DNA from: Lamellibrachia satsuma
Taxonomy: Eukaryota; Annelida; Polychaeta; Sabellida; Siboglinidae
Length of the DNA: 64,000 nt
Direction: 5' to 3'
NCBI GenBank assembly: GCA_033239005.1
Contig: BSQZ01000074.1
Coordinates: forward strand, 649,001-713,000
In this document: positions 49,271 to 64,000 of the stretch, piece by piece
How the letters are laid out: the number at the start of each line of letters is the position of its first letter
Numbering within the stretch: the first letter of the stretch is position 1
Program-made: the position numbers and the translations under genes
The notes under the pieces: generated by a model
Told to the model about the DNA's origin: nothing
The model's database searches: none
Seen by the model: only the letters and a program-made list of their open reading frames with translations

Positions 49271-51130
49271 ACTCGTATTTGGACACGCAACAGCGGAAAA
49301 TGGACGGAATTCACGGAATTGATGTTTTGAAACATCATTTAACTTCACAAACGGAAATATCAATTTGTATAAGCAACAAAGTTTATTCTGTATTGCATCA
49401 ACTGATTGCCTTTCGTAGTTTGGTTGTCCGAAGATCAGATGTCCAGACGCGCAGTTTTATGGAGAAATAAATCAATTAACGCATTAATTGCTGATTTGTG
49501 TAAAGGTGAAACATTCACAGCAAAGTGTGCACAAAGAGCCATAGCTATTGAATTTATATTATCATGTTTGATAACAATAATGTTGAAACAAAATTCAGAG
49601 GTGCCAAGTTAAGTCAGCAGGAGGGTGGAGATTATCCTTCCTGAGGTTAAATAAAAGAAGCTGGATAATGTGGAATCCCCTCCCACAATACCGGAATATA
49701 AAACAAAATTAACGTATCAGTTGAACAATTTTATGTGGCCACTTTTTCTATAGAAAATATGAAATTGTTTCAAATAGATTACTTGAAGGAAAGAGAAGCA
49801 GCCGATGTAATAACATTTGCAAACAAAGAAAACCTCCTTCCCAGTGCTGGATACTTAACAACTCTCAAAATATGTCTTTGGTGAAAGGAAACTTGCATTT
49901 TATTAACCACATTTGAAACGGAATTTGACTTTTCTGAAACGGGTAATCAGTGACCGTGTAGACGCATAGTATGTATAGATGTACAGCCGGGCAAAGTTAT
50001 GTGTTTTAGCACCCAAGTCCTGCAACGGACACATAGTGATACCCCCGATGACGCATGGAACAGTCACATAGCCCATATCCTAGGGTGTGTTTTCTCGTGC
50101 ACGGTTTACATTGGTATATCATTATGGTTGCTGTAAAATGTAGCAGTTATTATCTGGTACCATTTGACAAAGGACATCATTCCTGATATATGTGCAAGGT
50201 TTTATTAATCTAAGTTACTTTTTATATGTTGAAATTTATGTACTCACACGTTTCAATGCGGTTTTCTCATAACCACGTTTACTCACATACCTGCAGTCTT
50301 GTATGCATAATTGCTTGAAACTTGATGTGGTATGTACTGATAACATGCTCTAGAAAACAACGCAAATGTTTTTTAAGCATAATTGCATGTTGTCATACAT
50401 TAAATGAACCATATATGTTAATATACCCTCCAAACAAAATTTTTAATACAATTTAAAATAAACCTTGGCAATCTCCATTGTGATTGTATTTAGTAACAAC
50501 ACACAACGTTATCTAAGGCTGGTCATTACTGATATAAATTAAATGCAAGTTCAATCCAATATGGCCGCCATGCCGTGGGAAAATCTCCTAGACAAATTCA
50601 CACTTATACTGTTACCTGGTCTCGCAATCACAAAAGGTGTCAAATATCTATGTTCCATAATACTAAAATAATTCAACACTCTCCCTTAAATATACTGCAT
50701 ATCCTTCGTGGAGCCGCAGTAGTGGCGCGTCGCTCGCATCGTTCGCATCGCTCGCGTGCACCGCGCACGGTGTGCGTGGCAGCGATTTAATTAGTGACTA
50801 CCGACAAGACGTTGCTTCCCATTTGATTGATTAACATGTTATATATTGTTAGTGTATTGACAAACTGATTCACTTGCTGATGTAGACTGAATTACTGACG
50901 GTCATATAAGATAAACACTCGCGCAGTAGTTGTGTTAGAGTGTGCATTACGTGTTCGTCACGCCTGGGTGCGCGTAGGTCGCCTAGGGAAAACCACCGAG
51001 ACTACATGTGTTCAGACAAGATAATGCGGCGTTTCAAAAGATTCTGCCGGTGATATGGTAGATATGTTTCTTGAAGGGGTGGTCCCTTGAGCTCTCAAAT
51101 TCTAAAAACGCATAGTATTTAGTATTGGTT
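49271..51130. other. Intergenic DNA, no gene recognised
   Basis: 50725-50770 has a short repeat CGCTCGCATCGTTCGCATCG. 49406-49612 is open but without a recognisable domain. Nothing else seen. Confidence 0.5.
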
Positions 51131-51133
51131 TAA

Positions 51134-51345
51134 ACCACCCACCCACCCATACCCACCCACCCACCCACCCACCCACCCACCCACCCACCCACCCACGCAC
51201 GCTCGCACTCACCCACCCACGCACCCCCACCCACCCACGCACCCACTCACCCACGCACCAATCCACCCACCCACCCACCCACCCACCCACCCACCCACCC
51301 ACCCGCACACCCACACACCCACACACCCACACACCCACACACCCA
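51134..51345. repeat. (CCCA)n minisatellite
   Basis: About 210 bases of CCCA with CGCA and CACA variants. Cytosine-rich strand; the complement is G-rich. The ORF on the minus strand is an artefact. Confidence 0.97.
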
Positions 51346-51479
51346 AGCAACACAGCACAACCTACAGTATCCGAAATAGTTAGCTGGATAGCATCTAACC
51401 CGAAAGGAATAACGATAACTAAAACATTGTCTATAATATGTTATAATGTTGTTATAATAATAATTATTTAAAATAAATA

Positions 51480-53400
51480 CATAAATAGAAGGGCGTAGAA
51501 TTGCTAAATAAGGAAATCGGAAATACGAGTGCGCTTCACTTCCAAATTGTTACTGCTGGCAGAGCGCAGTGCACTTGTCGGTTGATATGGGCGCACGAGT
51601 TCACACAGATACACTGGCGCTTCGTCGTGCATGGCTTTATATGTAAGTAGCAGTATCTTGACATCGACTCTGCGTGCCTCGGGCAGCCAATGAAGTTCTT
51701 GTAACAGGGGCCTGGCACTGTCGCTACGTGGACGACGCAGAATCAATCTGGCAGCCGAGTTGTGTATTCGTTGCAGACACGCGATATTGCCTACAGACGT
51801 GCTGTATAAGAGTGTGTTGCAGTAGTCAAGCCGCGATGTGATGATGGCATTGACTGTGCGTTCCTTTGTCGGTTTGGATAAAAAAAACCGGTTGATTTGA
51901 TTGATGTGGCGGAGGTAGAATGAACATGCGTTGACGGTTTGTGAGACTTGCTTTTTCATATCTAGATACCTGTCTATGAAGACACCAACATTTCGAACAC
52001 ATCGCGAAGTTGTGATTGTAGAAACACCAACACGATTCACACTGCCGTCAACGAGTGCAGCCGCAGACTTGGGTGCAATTGGAAGATACTATGTCTTGCC
52101 GTCATTCATACACATAAAATTCCACGCCATCCATTTCTTTATGTCATCCAAACAATCCTCCATTTGCTGCACAACAGCCGCTAAAGCGGATGGATTCAGG
52201 TCAAAGTGTGAGTAGATGTGTAAGTCGTCAGCATATTGGTGGACGAATAGTCCATGGGCTCGAATAATAGGCTGGTCGTACAGTGAAAAGAGCAGTGGTC
52301 CAAGGACAGAACATTGCGGGACACCCGCCGTCAGACTAGTTGTACTCGACGATTGGCCACCGATTACTATTCGCTGCGTCTGCTCTTGCAGATACGATGT
52401 CATCCAGTCTAGTGTTTTGCCAACAAAGCCGTAGCGCAAACGTAATCGCCTAATCAAGATGTCGTGGGTGATTGCGTCGAACGCCTCACTAACATAAACG
52501 AGAATCAAAGTTGTTTCTTGTTTATTGTCCATGGCTGTTTTGATCGCACAGTAGCGCGGTTTCAGTCGAACGTTTTGTTCGATGCGCCGACTGAAAACAC
52601 TCAATCATTTGCTGATCAGAAACGTGCGTCATTATCCTAAGCGCGACTACTTTATTGGATAATTATGTGAGGTTAGTTAGTTAGTTACTCAGGATGTTTT
52701 TGTCAAATTTTGGCTTCTTCAGCGATGGATGGACAACTGCATGTTTAAGCGGCCTTGGCATGGCTGCCTTATCCAGAGAGGCATTTGTAATCAGTGTGAT
52801 GACGGACACAATACTTAGATGATTAGCAGGCACAGGTGTAGTACCACAAATCGCTGTGATCTCTGCGTTCGTAGTTGGATCAAACACATGGATACATTCG
52901 TTCAAACAATGTTTTTCATTCGTTGACCTATGAATGATGTTGAAGCACTGCAAAACCGAGAGGAATTTATCAAACTTATCACTGAGATAATGTGAAAATA
53001 GTTCACATCCTTGGGCCGTCGAATGGAATTCGGGATTTTGCTGTATGCGCTTGCCATCAAGGGATCTCAATAGTCGAAACATGGTTTTGATGTTTGCCTT
53101 TTCTAAGCGGTTTTGATAGTAATCCGCTTTGCGTGCGGATATCAGAGCAGTGCATTCTTCACCGGCGGTGACATATAATTACCGATGAATTTCCAGTTTA
53201 GTTCTCCTCCAAACATTATCCAGTTTCCGCTTCTTTTCTCTGGCGTCGTCGATGTCAGAGTCGTACCAGGGATGTGGTGTGTTGGGTCGTACACGCACGT
53301 TGCGCCATGGGGCGTGTTTGTCAAGGCATTCGGTGAGATAGGTGTTGTACATCGCCACCAATTCCAAGGAACACGTACACACTTAATTATTCAATTTCAC
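51480..53400 (-). pseudogene. CR1-like LINE ORF2, 5'-truncated and inactivated
   Basis: Encodes the reverse transcriptase of a CR1-group non-LTR element. In order on the minus strand: end of the endonuclease linker (DKHAPWRNVRVRPN.PHPWYDSDI, about 53330-53240), FSHYLSDKFDKF, QSAHRTKRSTETALL (about 52580-52540), RT motif A, GVPQCSVLGPLLF, YADDLHIY, then the C-terminal part QRIHNSAARLILRRPRSD and LHWLPEARRVDVKILLLTYK, ending 51504. Damage: stops at 53179-53181, 52681-52683 and 52089-52091 (all in frame), a frameshift between 52580 and 52530, and the catalytic Asp of motif A changed to Tyr (52494-52496). The endonuclease catalytic domain is missing, as in usual 5' truncation. Confidence 0.88.
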
Positions 53401-54229
53401 ATCTTGGATGTTATGGTGGACGATTACAATCAATATGTGTCACCACTACTGTTAAAATAAAATATAAAATATGATTAAATGATAATAATTCAGTGGCTAT
53501 TTCAAAATACATTCTAAATACCACTTACATCTTAAATGGTTTAGTAAATCGTAAATTGCGAATGTCTCGTACGTCTCCAATATGTCTCCATTTATGTATG
53601 TGAATACTTCTCCAAGGATTGCATTGGTTGATGCTGGAAAATGGAGTTACCTTTCCGGACATACATGTTGAGGTTGTGGAAGTCGAGTACTGTCACAATT
53701 AACCCTCGCAAGCTAATGTTATCTTCTTGATTTTAACAACAATGTGTAGTGTCAGCGCTGGTTTGTAATGGAAACGTAGAACAATGTCTTCGCTGAGTCG
53801 CAGTCGTCTCAGTTTATGTTTTTTTTTGCTTGCTTATTAATGAGGTGTTGTTATATTCTGTGAACATTGTTGTGAATGCGGACTAAGCGCCGACAAGTGA
53901 TATTTGTCTGGCGATGTTACATTAAAGGTGCGCTCTACAGTGTGTTAGGTCTAGTTATGATTCCACGGTTCCCAATGTTTGTTCGCCGCGTACCCCCTGC
54001 GTCCCGAAACGATGGGACGGGTACCCCATCACAGTGACATAGTATTATAGAAGAACCACCAGTCAACACTGATGTCAATGATACACGTTTTAGTTAGGAG
54101 GTGAACAAAACTGTTCCCCGAATGGAGGTAGGATAAGAAACCGGTATTCGAGAAGCCATGTCAATGTGAGGGATCAGCTTGCCTGGTCAAAACAATGTTA
54201 CTCGATTCAGGGAACAGTTTTGAGTAAGG
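53401..54229. other. Intergenic DNA, no gene recognised
   Basis: Nothing recognised on either strand. Confidence 0.5.
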
Positions 54230-58082
<3,853 letters not shown>

Positions 58083-60300
58083 GCGTACGGGTTAACAGGT
58101 GGCAGCATTTATAGTTATTTTCATGAATACCGGGGACAGCGCTTTATACAATGGACAGCGATGACATGTTGAAACATATTTCAGTATGCATGAAGTAGTG
58201 ATTTATTTAAATACGGCATGAAATATGTCCAATTGTTCAGTTAAATTAACAGCATATTAATCTCATATCATATCAGAAGTCAATTGGTCATCAGTTAGGA
58301 TGGACGCAGATTTGTCATACTGTCTTTACTAATTCAGAATTGAAAATAACCCACCCCCACACATCTAGCTAAAATGCATATTACGGTTTCTTAATGAAGT
58401 CCTTTGTTGCTCAAATGTCACAGGGAAGATTTCCCAGTTTGACTGTTAGTATGTCAACACTCGCCAACCATACCCGTACCATAGTGAACTTTTGGTTCGG
58501 AGATATGGTCAAACATCACATGGGCTGTATGTCGATGATCAGGAGTAAATGCATCAGACGCCACCGACGATAATAACCTCGGGGATACCCTGGACGCTCT
58601 GAACTATCAGTGCCTGCTCGTAACTATATCTAACATCTATAGATATATGTACATGGTGACAAACCTGTTTGTATTAATTGTTTATTGACATGGAAAACAT
58701 GTGTGATATCTACAGACAGCTACGCGAGTGCGAGAGACTCACGCAAAATGCGTGAGATTCGGGAGCTCTGCTGCTGTCAAAAAAGTGAACTCCGTGAAGA
58801 TAACGGTAATGACGTAATGACGTTTTAATGATGATGGCGTTTTGATGTACATATGCTATTGAAACAAATATTTAGCTAAACTAGTATCAATTTGTTTTTG
58901 CTTATTGTATTCCTTGTTAGAATCTGCTAGCGTTTGCGTACGTAAGTACAGGCGTACGTGCGTAATCATGCACGTTAACGTGTAAGCATGCATTTATGAT
59001 AAAAAATTATACTGTCGTAGTGACAGACTACATTTACAGAATGCCTTTTGGTTGATTGACAGGTGGAGTAGATAACCGACCACTCGTCTAGTTATTTCAG
59101 GTGTGCGTATTATGTTTGCAACGCTTGTAAGCACATAGTTCACCAAGGGCAAACCGTCGATACCGCATGTATTCAGACTCAGATAATCCGATGTATTGCA
59201 GGATCCTGCCGATAATACGTATTATCTCTGATCATCGAGGTATGCCCAACACTGGACGCCAAATGTGGTTAGTTCCCCTTTGGTATTTTTTTAGGTATCA
59301 AGGTTTTTCCTCACAAGTGGGCAGTGTCACTCGGCTCGCACTTGTAGCAATCTCTCGATCTGTTGACGTTCGCGTTTAGACGGCACACGCGATCAACAAT
59401 GACCATGTGACAGTCAGCGAACTACGACTATAGGCCTTTGTTAAAATAGCATGCCCTGGTGGTGTCTCAGTGCCATGCGCGTGATCGACAAGGGGCGTGA
59501 CTCGTCTGACCACCATCTAGTGGACAGGTTTGCTGTTTTTCTGCTGTCACAACTTTCCGGTTGTCACAATAAGTTATGTGCTGCCACTTGGTGTAGACTG
59601 ATGGCCTGTACCACTGTCGATGTCTCGCGTTTTCTGTGTTGGACAGTAACCATCATATTTCAGCCCATCAACCTATACATTCTGATTCATACCTCTCGCG
59701 TCCAGCTTGCCTAATCACTTAAAAAATTAGCAAGTTGGGCTCATGCGACTTCACGTTATATCCTTAAGTTTATGTGCGCCTGGCTATGCGGATGGACGCA
59801 ATTCAAGAATAATCACCTGAAATGGTAGACATATTTATTCCTAATGTATTGCTCCATTCAACAATATATAACGGATATATATTCATATCAATGATATCAA
59901 TGTCGAATATCAGTGTCGAAAGGCGAAATATGTGTATGATAATGGTGCATTTAGGATATCGCAAGGGGGGAGGCCAAAGGGGGAGGCCAAAGGGGAGGCC
60001 AAAGGGGGAGGCCAAAGGGGGAGGCCAAAGGGGGAGGCCAAAGGGGAGGCCAAAGGGGGAGGCCAAAGGGGGAGGCCAAAGGGGAGGCCAAAGGGGGAGG
60101 CCAAAGGGGAGGCCAAAGGGGAGGCCAAAGGGGGTCACACATATTGGTTTATCATGCTACCAAGTAGGGGCGCAACAGTTTACACACGGAAAAAACATTA
60201 ATTAAGCCAAAGGGATCATGACCCATTGTCCCCCCCCAAATACGCCAATGGTATACGACAAATGTTTCGTGCGCATTTAAAATTCGCGGAAAACTGTAAA
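58083..60300 (+). repeat. Dispersed repeat unit, copy D (5'-truncated, in tandem with C)
   Basis: Begins at unit position about 678 and runs to the right end. Differs from A and C by about 10%. Keeps the 95-base segment at 59150-59250 that A and C lack. Continues past the array into CCCATTGTCCCCCCCCAAAT and a longer right flank. Confidence 0.88.
59964..60134 (+). repeat. G-rich minisatellite in copy D
   Basis: About 13 units, lacking the AAATTGG variant. Confidence 0.95.
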
Positions 60301-60504
60301 AAAAGTTAATTGGCACGATGTTGGTCAGAATAGAATCCATGTCAGGTAAGGAATAAAATACCTCGTACCGGATTAACAGGTAATCTGGAATCGACGATAC
60401 GGCCGTGTTTGTTGTACAACGCACGGTATTTTTGAGGCGCCAAGCCGAGTCACTTCGATTTAACGAAAACACCAAGATGGTTGCAGTGTTGTCGGATTCC
60501 TCAG

Positions 60505-60635
60505 TGCAATATATTGATATGATGCTGCCATCTAGTGAATGGATTGTCATTAACTACTGCTACTGTAGCCCTGGTGTTCAATAAACAGGCTTACACATAA
60601 AGCACCTGTGACAGGGAATAATGGCGGTCAGACCA
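60505..60635 (+). repeat. 5' LTR start of Gypsy copy 2
   Basis: TGATATGATGCTGCCATCTA and following bases match the 3' LTR of copy 1 (6669 on). CAATAAA (60578-60584) is a possible polyadenylation signal. The LTR is then interrupted by the LINE fragment and related sequence to about 61400. Confidence 0.5.
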
Positions 60636-60654
60636 CAGTTGACCTTCCTGTTTA

Positions 60655-61140
60655 TTGTTTCACACGAACGTAGGGCATTTGAACAGAGGAGAGCAAATAA
60701 AACAATTTCAGAACTGAGAGACATTAGTTACGAATATCGTCTGAAAGAATGTGGTTGAACAACTCCAGAGACAAGGAGGTTAAGAAGAGATCAGATAGAA
60801 GTTTTTTAAGATATTGAATGGGTATGAAAATATTCATAGAAATATATTCTCACTCAAGAAAGATAGTAAAACAAGAGGACATGAGGAAACATTAGTGAAG
60901 GATCAGTGTAGATTATATATCAGGAAGTACTCGCTCTAACAGAGGAAAATAAATGAATGGAACAAATTGTCTACGGATTATGTAACTGCTAAATGTTTAA
61001 AAACAAGGTTGACACATATCTCTGGAGGGCGGGTTACATGTAGATGAATATTGTTGGACTCTCGATAATCCAATGGCTTCCTTGTCCATTTGCCATCTGG
61101 GCCATTGGCTTGGATGGCAAATCTTGTTAAATTTTATTGT
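60655..61140 (+). pseudogene. 3' end of a CR1/L2-like LINE ORF2, second copy
   Basis: Decayed frames read LRDISYEYRLKECG, RRLRRDQIEVF, and a YSL..RKINEWNKL stretch, corresponding to 24210-24500. It ends in GGAGGGCGGGTTACA…CAATGGCTTCCTTG, as at 24547-24610, then a TTAAAT-rich tail. Inserted within Gypsy copy 2's LTR region. Confidence 0.68.
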
Positions 61141-61398
61141 TAAATCTTATATTAAATTATGATATGTGAAATTAAACAATTTATATGATATGACATAAGT
61201 GCAGTTGAGCAGGCGCATTCACAGGTTTGTTTGTAGAAGCTACTGGCTGTGGAATAGTGCATTTTTGAGAGTTTAACAGGCCTAGGGATTTATGGTAATT
61301 TTTCACCTATGGGCACCTGGGCGCATGAATACATAGCTATTTTTGTAGACATTGACGGGCATCGCACGTGGGGGCGTTTTAAAAGAGCTTTAGCTGGA
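61141..61398. other. Spacer between LINE fragment and Gypsy copy 2
   Basis: No feature recognised; may be the middle of the interrupted LTR. Confidence 0.4.
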
Positions 61399-61589
61399 GG
61401 TATATGATTTTTCTTATAATCAGACAAAACGTTAACGAGGCCACCAATGCAATTTTGCACTGTGGTCTGACATCTAGTCATGTTACCATGAGGACATTAC
61501 ATGGTGTCAAAACAGTGTTTACAGATCCACGATTGCGATACTAAAGTCTGCTGGTTCATTGTCGCTGGGGGGCAACATCAGTGCAAAAT

Positions 61590-62406
61590 GGGAGACGTGA
61601 AAGAGGCAGTGGAGCCTGTTTTCGAAGACGACTGAACTGACAAAGAAGAGTGAAGCCTTGCGATGCACTACTTTCTTACACGTGACCGTCAGCTCAAGTG
61701 GTGTATGATATTATGACTTTCACAGAGGAAGATGCAAACAAATCGAACCCCGTTTGAACAGTACTGCTAGCCTAGAAGAACAGAACTGTTAGTCTATATC
61801 ACTTCAACTAGCGAAGAAATCAAGTTGGATAAGAATTCGACATGTTCTTGACGTATTTGAGTCTTAGTTAAAGACTTTGAATATGTGTTACTCCAATATG
61901 AGCTGCTCGTGGACAGACTCGTGTGTAGGGTTGCCCAGGAAAACATAAGAGAAAAACTTCTCCAATCTGATGACTTGACACTTCAGAAAGTAATCAAGTT
62001 ATGCCACGTGATTGAGCTGAGTGATCAGTATATAATAATCATATCAAAGGGGACCGATAGTACACTGGCTGAGGTGAAAGCAGTTCACAAAGTCAAAGTT
62101 CGCCGCCAGAGATTGCCTGCAACTACGAAGAGACGAAGAAACTCTGATAAGCCATCTCAGTTGACCAACACTGTGACGTCATCGTCTCGAAGGATAACCT
62201 GTGAATACTCCCATGTTGTGGGTATACAGAATTCTCCAGAACGTGACCGTGAATGTCATGCATGCAAGCTGAAGGGACATTTCGCCAAGTCATCGAAGTG
62301 TATGCAGAGAAGATTTGCCAAGATCGATGAACAAGATGATTATGAAGACGCCAGACTACGTTGGAACTGTTACACAGGTGGACATATGCCTGGGTGGACA
62401 GTGTAA
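61590..62406 (+). pseudogene. Gypsy gag pseudogene, copy 2
   Basis: Structural Gag of the retroelement. The open part 61885-62406 contains LLVDRLVCRVAQENIREKLL, the LTLQKVI region and a complete C-X2-C-X4-H-X4-C zinc knuckle (CHACKLKGHFAKSSKC, 62254-62301) for RNA binding. The N-terminal part (about 61590-61750) is in other frames. Compared with copy 1 it retains about 120 bases at 61815-61935 and the last zinc ligand. Confidence 0.8.
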
Positions 62407-62788
62407 CGAAAAGCGCTTACTGGACATAGACTATCCAGACAGGTGGTCAGAGCGTGACATTCAACCTAGACACCGGAGGTCAGGTAAATGTTTTGCCAAC
62501 TGCTGTATTTGCTGGAGCCCGATTGTGTATTATAAACTTGAATGCACAAACCTGAAACCGAAATCTTATTCAGGGCGTAAAGTGCCTATGGTAGGCCAAA
62601 TGACACTACCAGTGAGTGTAGGAAAGTGTAGACATGAAGTCACATTTGTTATAGTGAAGCAGGTAGACCGAATTCTTGGTAAAGATGCATGTGTACAGCT
62701 AGGCATAGTTTCTAGAACAGGTTGTATGAATGTTAATATGTTGTCTAGTAGGGGGATCCCAAGCCAGACAGTGGTCAAAAGTCTGTGA
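62407..62788 (+). pseudogene. Gypsy protease remnant, copy 2
   Basis: Open frame 62315-62788 covers the gag-pol junction. The active-site stretch reads DIDYPDRWSERDIQPR, with no D-T/S-G-A triad. The VGQMTLPVSVG and ILGKDACVQLGIV parts are intact. Copy 1 is broken differently at the same place, so the family may have been losing this domain before the copies separated, or both decayed later. Confidence 0.6.
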
Positions 62789-63200
62789 ATTCAGACAAAA
62801 ATCCGTTCCATCAGACTGACAGTGCTCAGAAGTTAACCAAGAAGCGTGGACACATCCTAAACAAACATAAGTCGTCGTTCAAGGGTCTAGGGAAACTCCG
62901 AGATACAGAGTGCCATATTCGCACAGACCCATCTGTCAAATCTAGACAGAACCCCGTAAGGTTGATGCCACACATATTTAGTGAAGACGTCAGAACGAAT
63001 GGTAAAACTCGGTGTGATAGTGCCGGTTACAGAGCCCCTGATTCAGTGGGTTCAATGACTAGATATGCATGAGTGGTTGTCGATTACGAGTATGTCTCGA
63101 TCCGACAGATCTCAATGAGGCAATCCTCCAGGAACACTACCCTGTGAAAAAGCTTGAGGAGGTGGTCGCTCGTTTGAATTTGGCACGCTCTATGTATGGT
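62785..63200 (+). pseudogene. Gypsy reverse transcriptase start, copy 2
   Basis: FKGLGKLRDTECHIRTDPSV then, after a one-base shift near 63070, LRVCLDPTDLNEAILQEHYP and KKLEEVVARLN: the conserved first motif of Gypsy RT. Ends before the catalytic Asp of motif A. Confidence 0.75.
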
Positions 63201-63642
63201 AGTTTGCAATTACATTCTTGCAGTAAATATATGCTGCTGCAAAAAATAACAAAGTTATGAGACATTGTTCATGGCAGGAGTAAAAAACGGAGAAAACGAG
63301 TGTTAGCATTTTTCATTGTTTATGTACACTGAAAGCATATAAAATACTGATCGTGCGGCATGTGATTGTTGTGGTACAATTCCACACTGGATGAATAAAG
63401 CTGATGCAGTAAAAAATGGCAAATTCAGTTCACACTGAACATGGGATTAAAATAAAAACAGCTGTTAAAATATCGCATGAAAGCAATGCAAGTATAACAT
63501 TGAAATTTGGTACACATTATGTATGCTACAGTACATAGTAGAAGTAACATGGCAATAATTAGACTTGGGAAAATGTCCATCAATACTTAATTGAGAACTG
63601 TCATTAATAATAATAAGCTATGTCGCAACATCAAGGTACACT
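63201..63642. other. Spacer, possible 3' UTR of the minus-strand ORF
   Basis: AT-rich, no repeats recognised. Confidence 0.4.
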
Positions 63643-64000
63643 CTACCGAGCACGCTTTGGTGGAGGTGGCCCACCACTGCTTTTTCCCTTTCCCTTTCCC
63701 TGCTCAGGTACTGTTGCAGCACCTGGTGCAGGTTTAGGCATATTTGGAAGAGGGCACAAAATGTCCTTCTGTTCATCAGATACAAATTCCCTGATTGTGT
63801 TGTACAGGTACCACTGTCGCTGTGCACTCATGCCGGGTGCTGGCACAGCAACAGGGGCGGTGGCAGGCAAGGTACTAGCTTCACTTGTCAACATCATGAA
63901 TGTTGACTCGGCCGAGTCAAGTGTCACCCTCGCAAACACTTTCCCAGGTTCCGCGGCATCAAACCGGAAATGCTGGTACGCCTTGATACCTGGCAGTGGC
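63643..64000 (-). CDS. Unidentified ORF, C-terminal part, runs off the window
   Basis: Open from the window edge to a stop at 63643-63645, 118 codons. It begins PLPGIKAYQHFRFDAAEPGK and ends in a low-complexity basic tail (GKGKGKSSGGPPPPKRAR). The middle is Ala/Pro-rich with a helical stretch RQWYLYNTIREFVSDEQKDI. Not recognised; the HFRFD…PG pattern and the basic tail would fit a transposon-encoded DNA-binding or zinc-finger protein, but that is inference. GC and codon use are clearly coding-like relative to the neighbourhood. The start lies outside the window. Confidence 0.5.
   Translation of the reverse strand, partial: PLPGIKAYQHFRFDAAEPGKVFARVTLDSAESTFMMLTSEASTLPATAPVAVPAPGMSAQRQWYLYNTIREFVSDEQKDILCPLPNMPKPAPGAATVPEQGKGKGKSSGGPPPPKRAR

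Larger units (their letters stand above)
61399..63200 (+). mobile_element. Ty3/Gypsy retrotransposon, copy 2, 3'-truncated
   Basis: LTR end (to 61501), primer-binding-like site (61502 on), gag, protease remnant and start of reverse transcriptase, collinear with copy 1 to 63070. It stops near 63200, just after the first RT motif, so most of RT, RNase H, integrase and the 3' LTR are missing. About 93-95% identical to copy 1 by eye. Confidence 0.85.

Overview
This window is nuclear DNA of an animal, most likely a non-vertebrate metazoan. The evidence is one spliced protein-kinase gene with GT-AG introns, fragments of CR1/L2-type LINEs and Ty3/Gypsy retroelements, a tRNA-like pol III promoter block, and very long (TA)n, (TG)n and (CATA)n microsatellites. 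There is no operon structure or other bacterial gene arrangement. The species cannot be fixed from sequence alone. By far the largest part of the window is repeats; the kinase gene is the only confidently functional gene.

Layout. 0-6.8 kb: a dispersed repeat unit (copy A) with a G-rich 12-13 bp minisatellite, followed by a broken, rearranged Gypsy element (copy 1). 7.2-18.2 kb: a satellite complex made of a 30-bp array, a 35-bp array in one orientation, a perfect 28-bp inverted repeat with a 10-bp array, then about 8.8 kb of the same 35-bp satellite in the opposite orientation. 18.2-22.2 kb: promoter-like duplicated DNA, a CpG-rich minisatellite with ETS-like sites, and a tandem repeat packed with CTCF-like motifs. 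23.8-25.75 kb: microsatellites around a LINE 3' fragment and a decayed transposase domain. 25.87-30.21 kb, minus strand: the kinase gene, five recognised exons. 32.5-36.4 kb: repeat E plus repeat-unit copy B. 37.2-46.8 kb: a 0.8-1 kb inverted duplication, SINE/MITE-like insertions, a LINE ORF2 fragment, a (TA)-cored palindrome and a reversed copy of repeat E. 47.6-49.3 kb: unidentified ORFs and a large CA-rich array. 51.5-53.4 kb, minus strand: a decayed CR1-like LINE. 54.2-63.2 kb: repeat E, unit copies C and D in tandem, a LINE fragment, and Gypsy copy 2. The last 360 bases hold the C-terminal end of an unidentified minus-strand ORF.

How it fits together. The block [repeat E - (TA)n - unit - Gypsy] occurs at both ends of the window. 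Copies A and C are nearly identical although 55 kb apart, so this looks like a region built by repeated duplication around one host gene. The kinase keeps its glycine loop, catalytic lysine, HRD, DFG and APE motifs, and all four introns join in a consistent reading frame, so it is probably a functional serine/threonine kinase. Every retroelement ORF seen carries stops, frameshifts or lost catalytic residues, so all appear dead.
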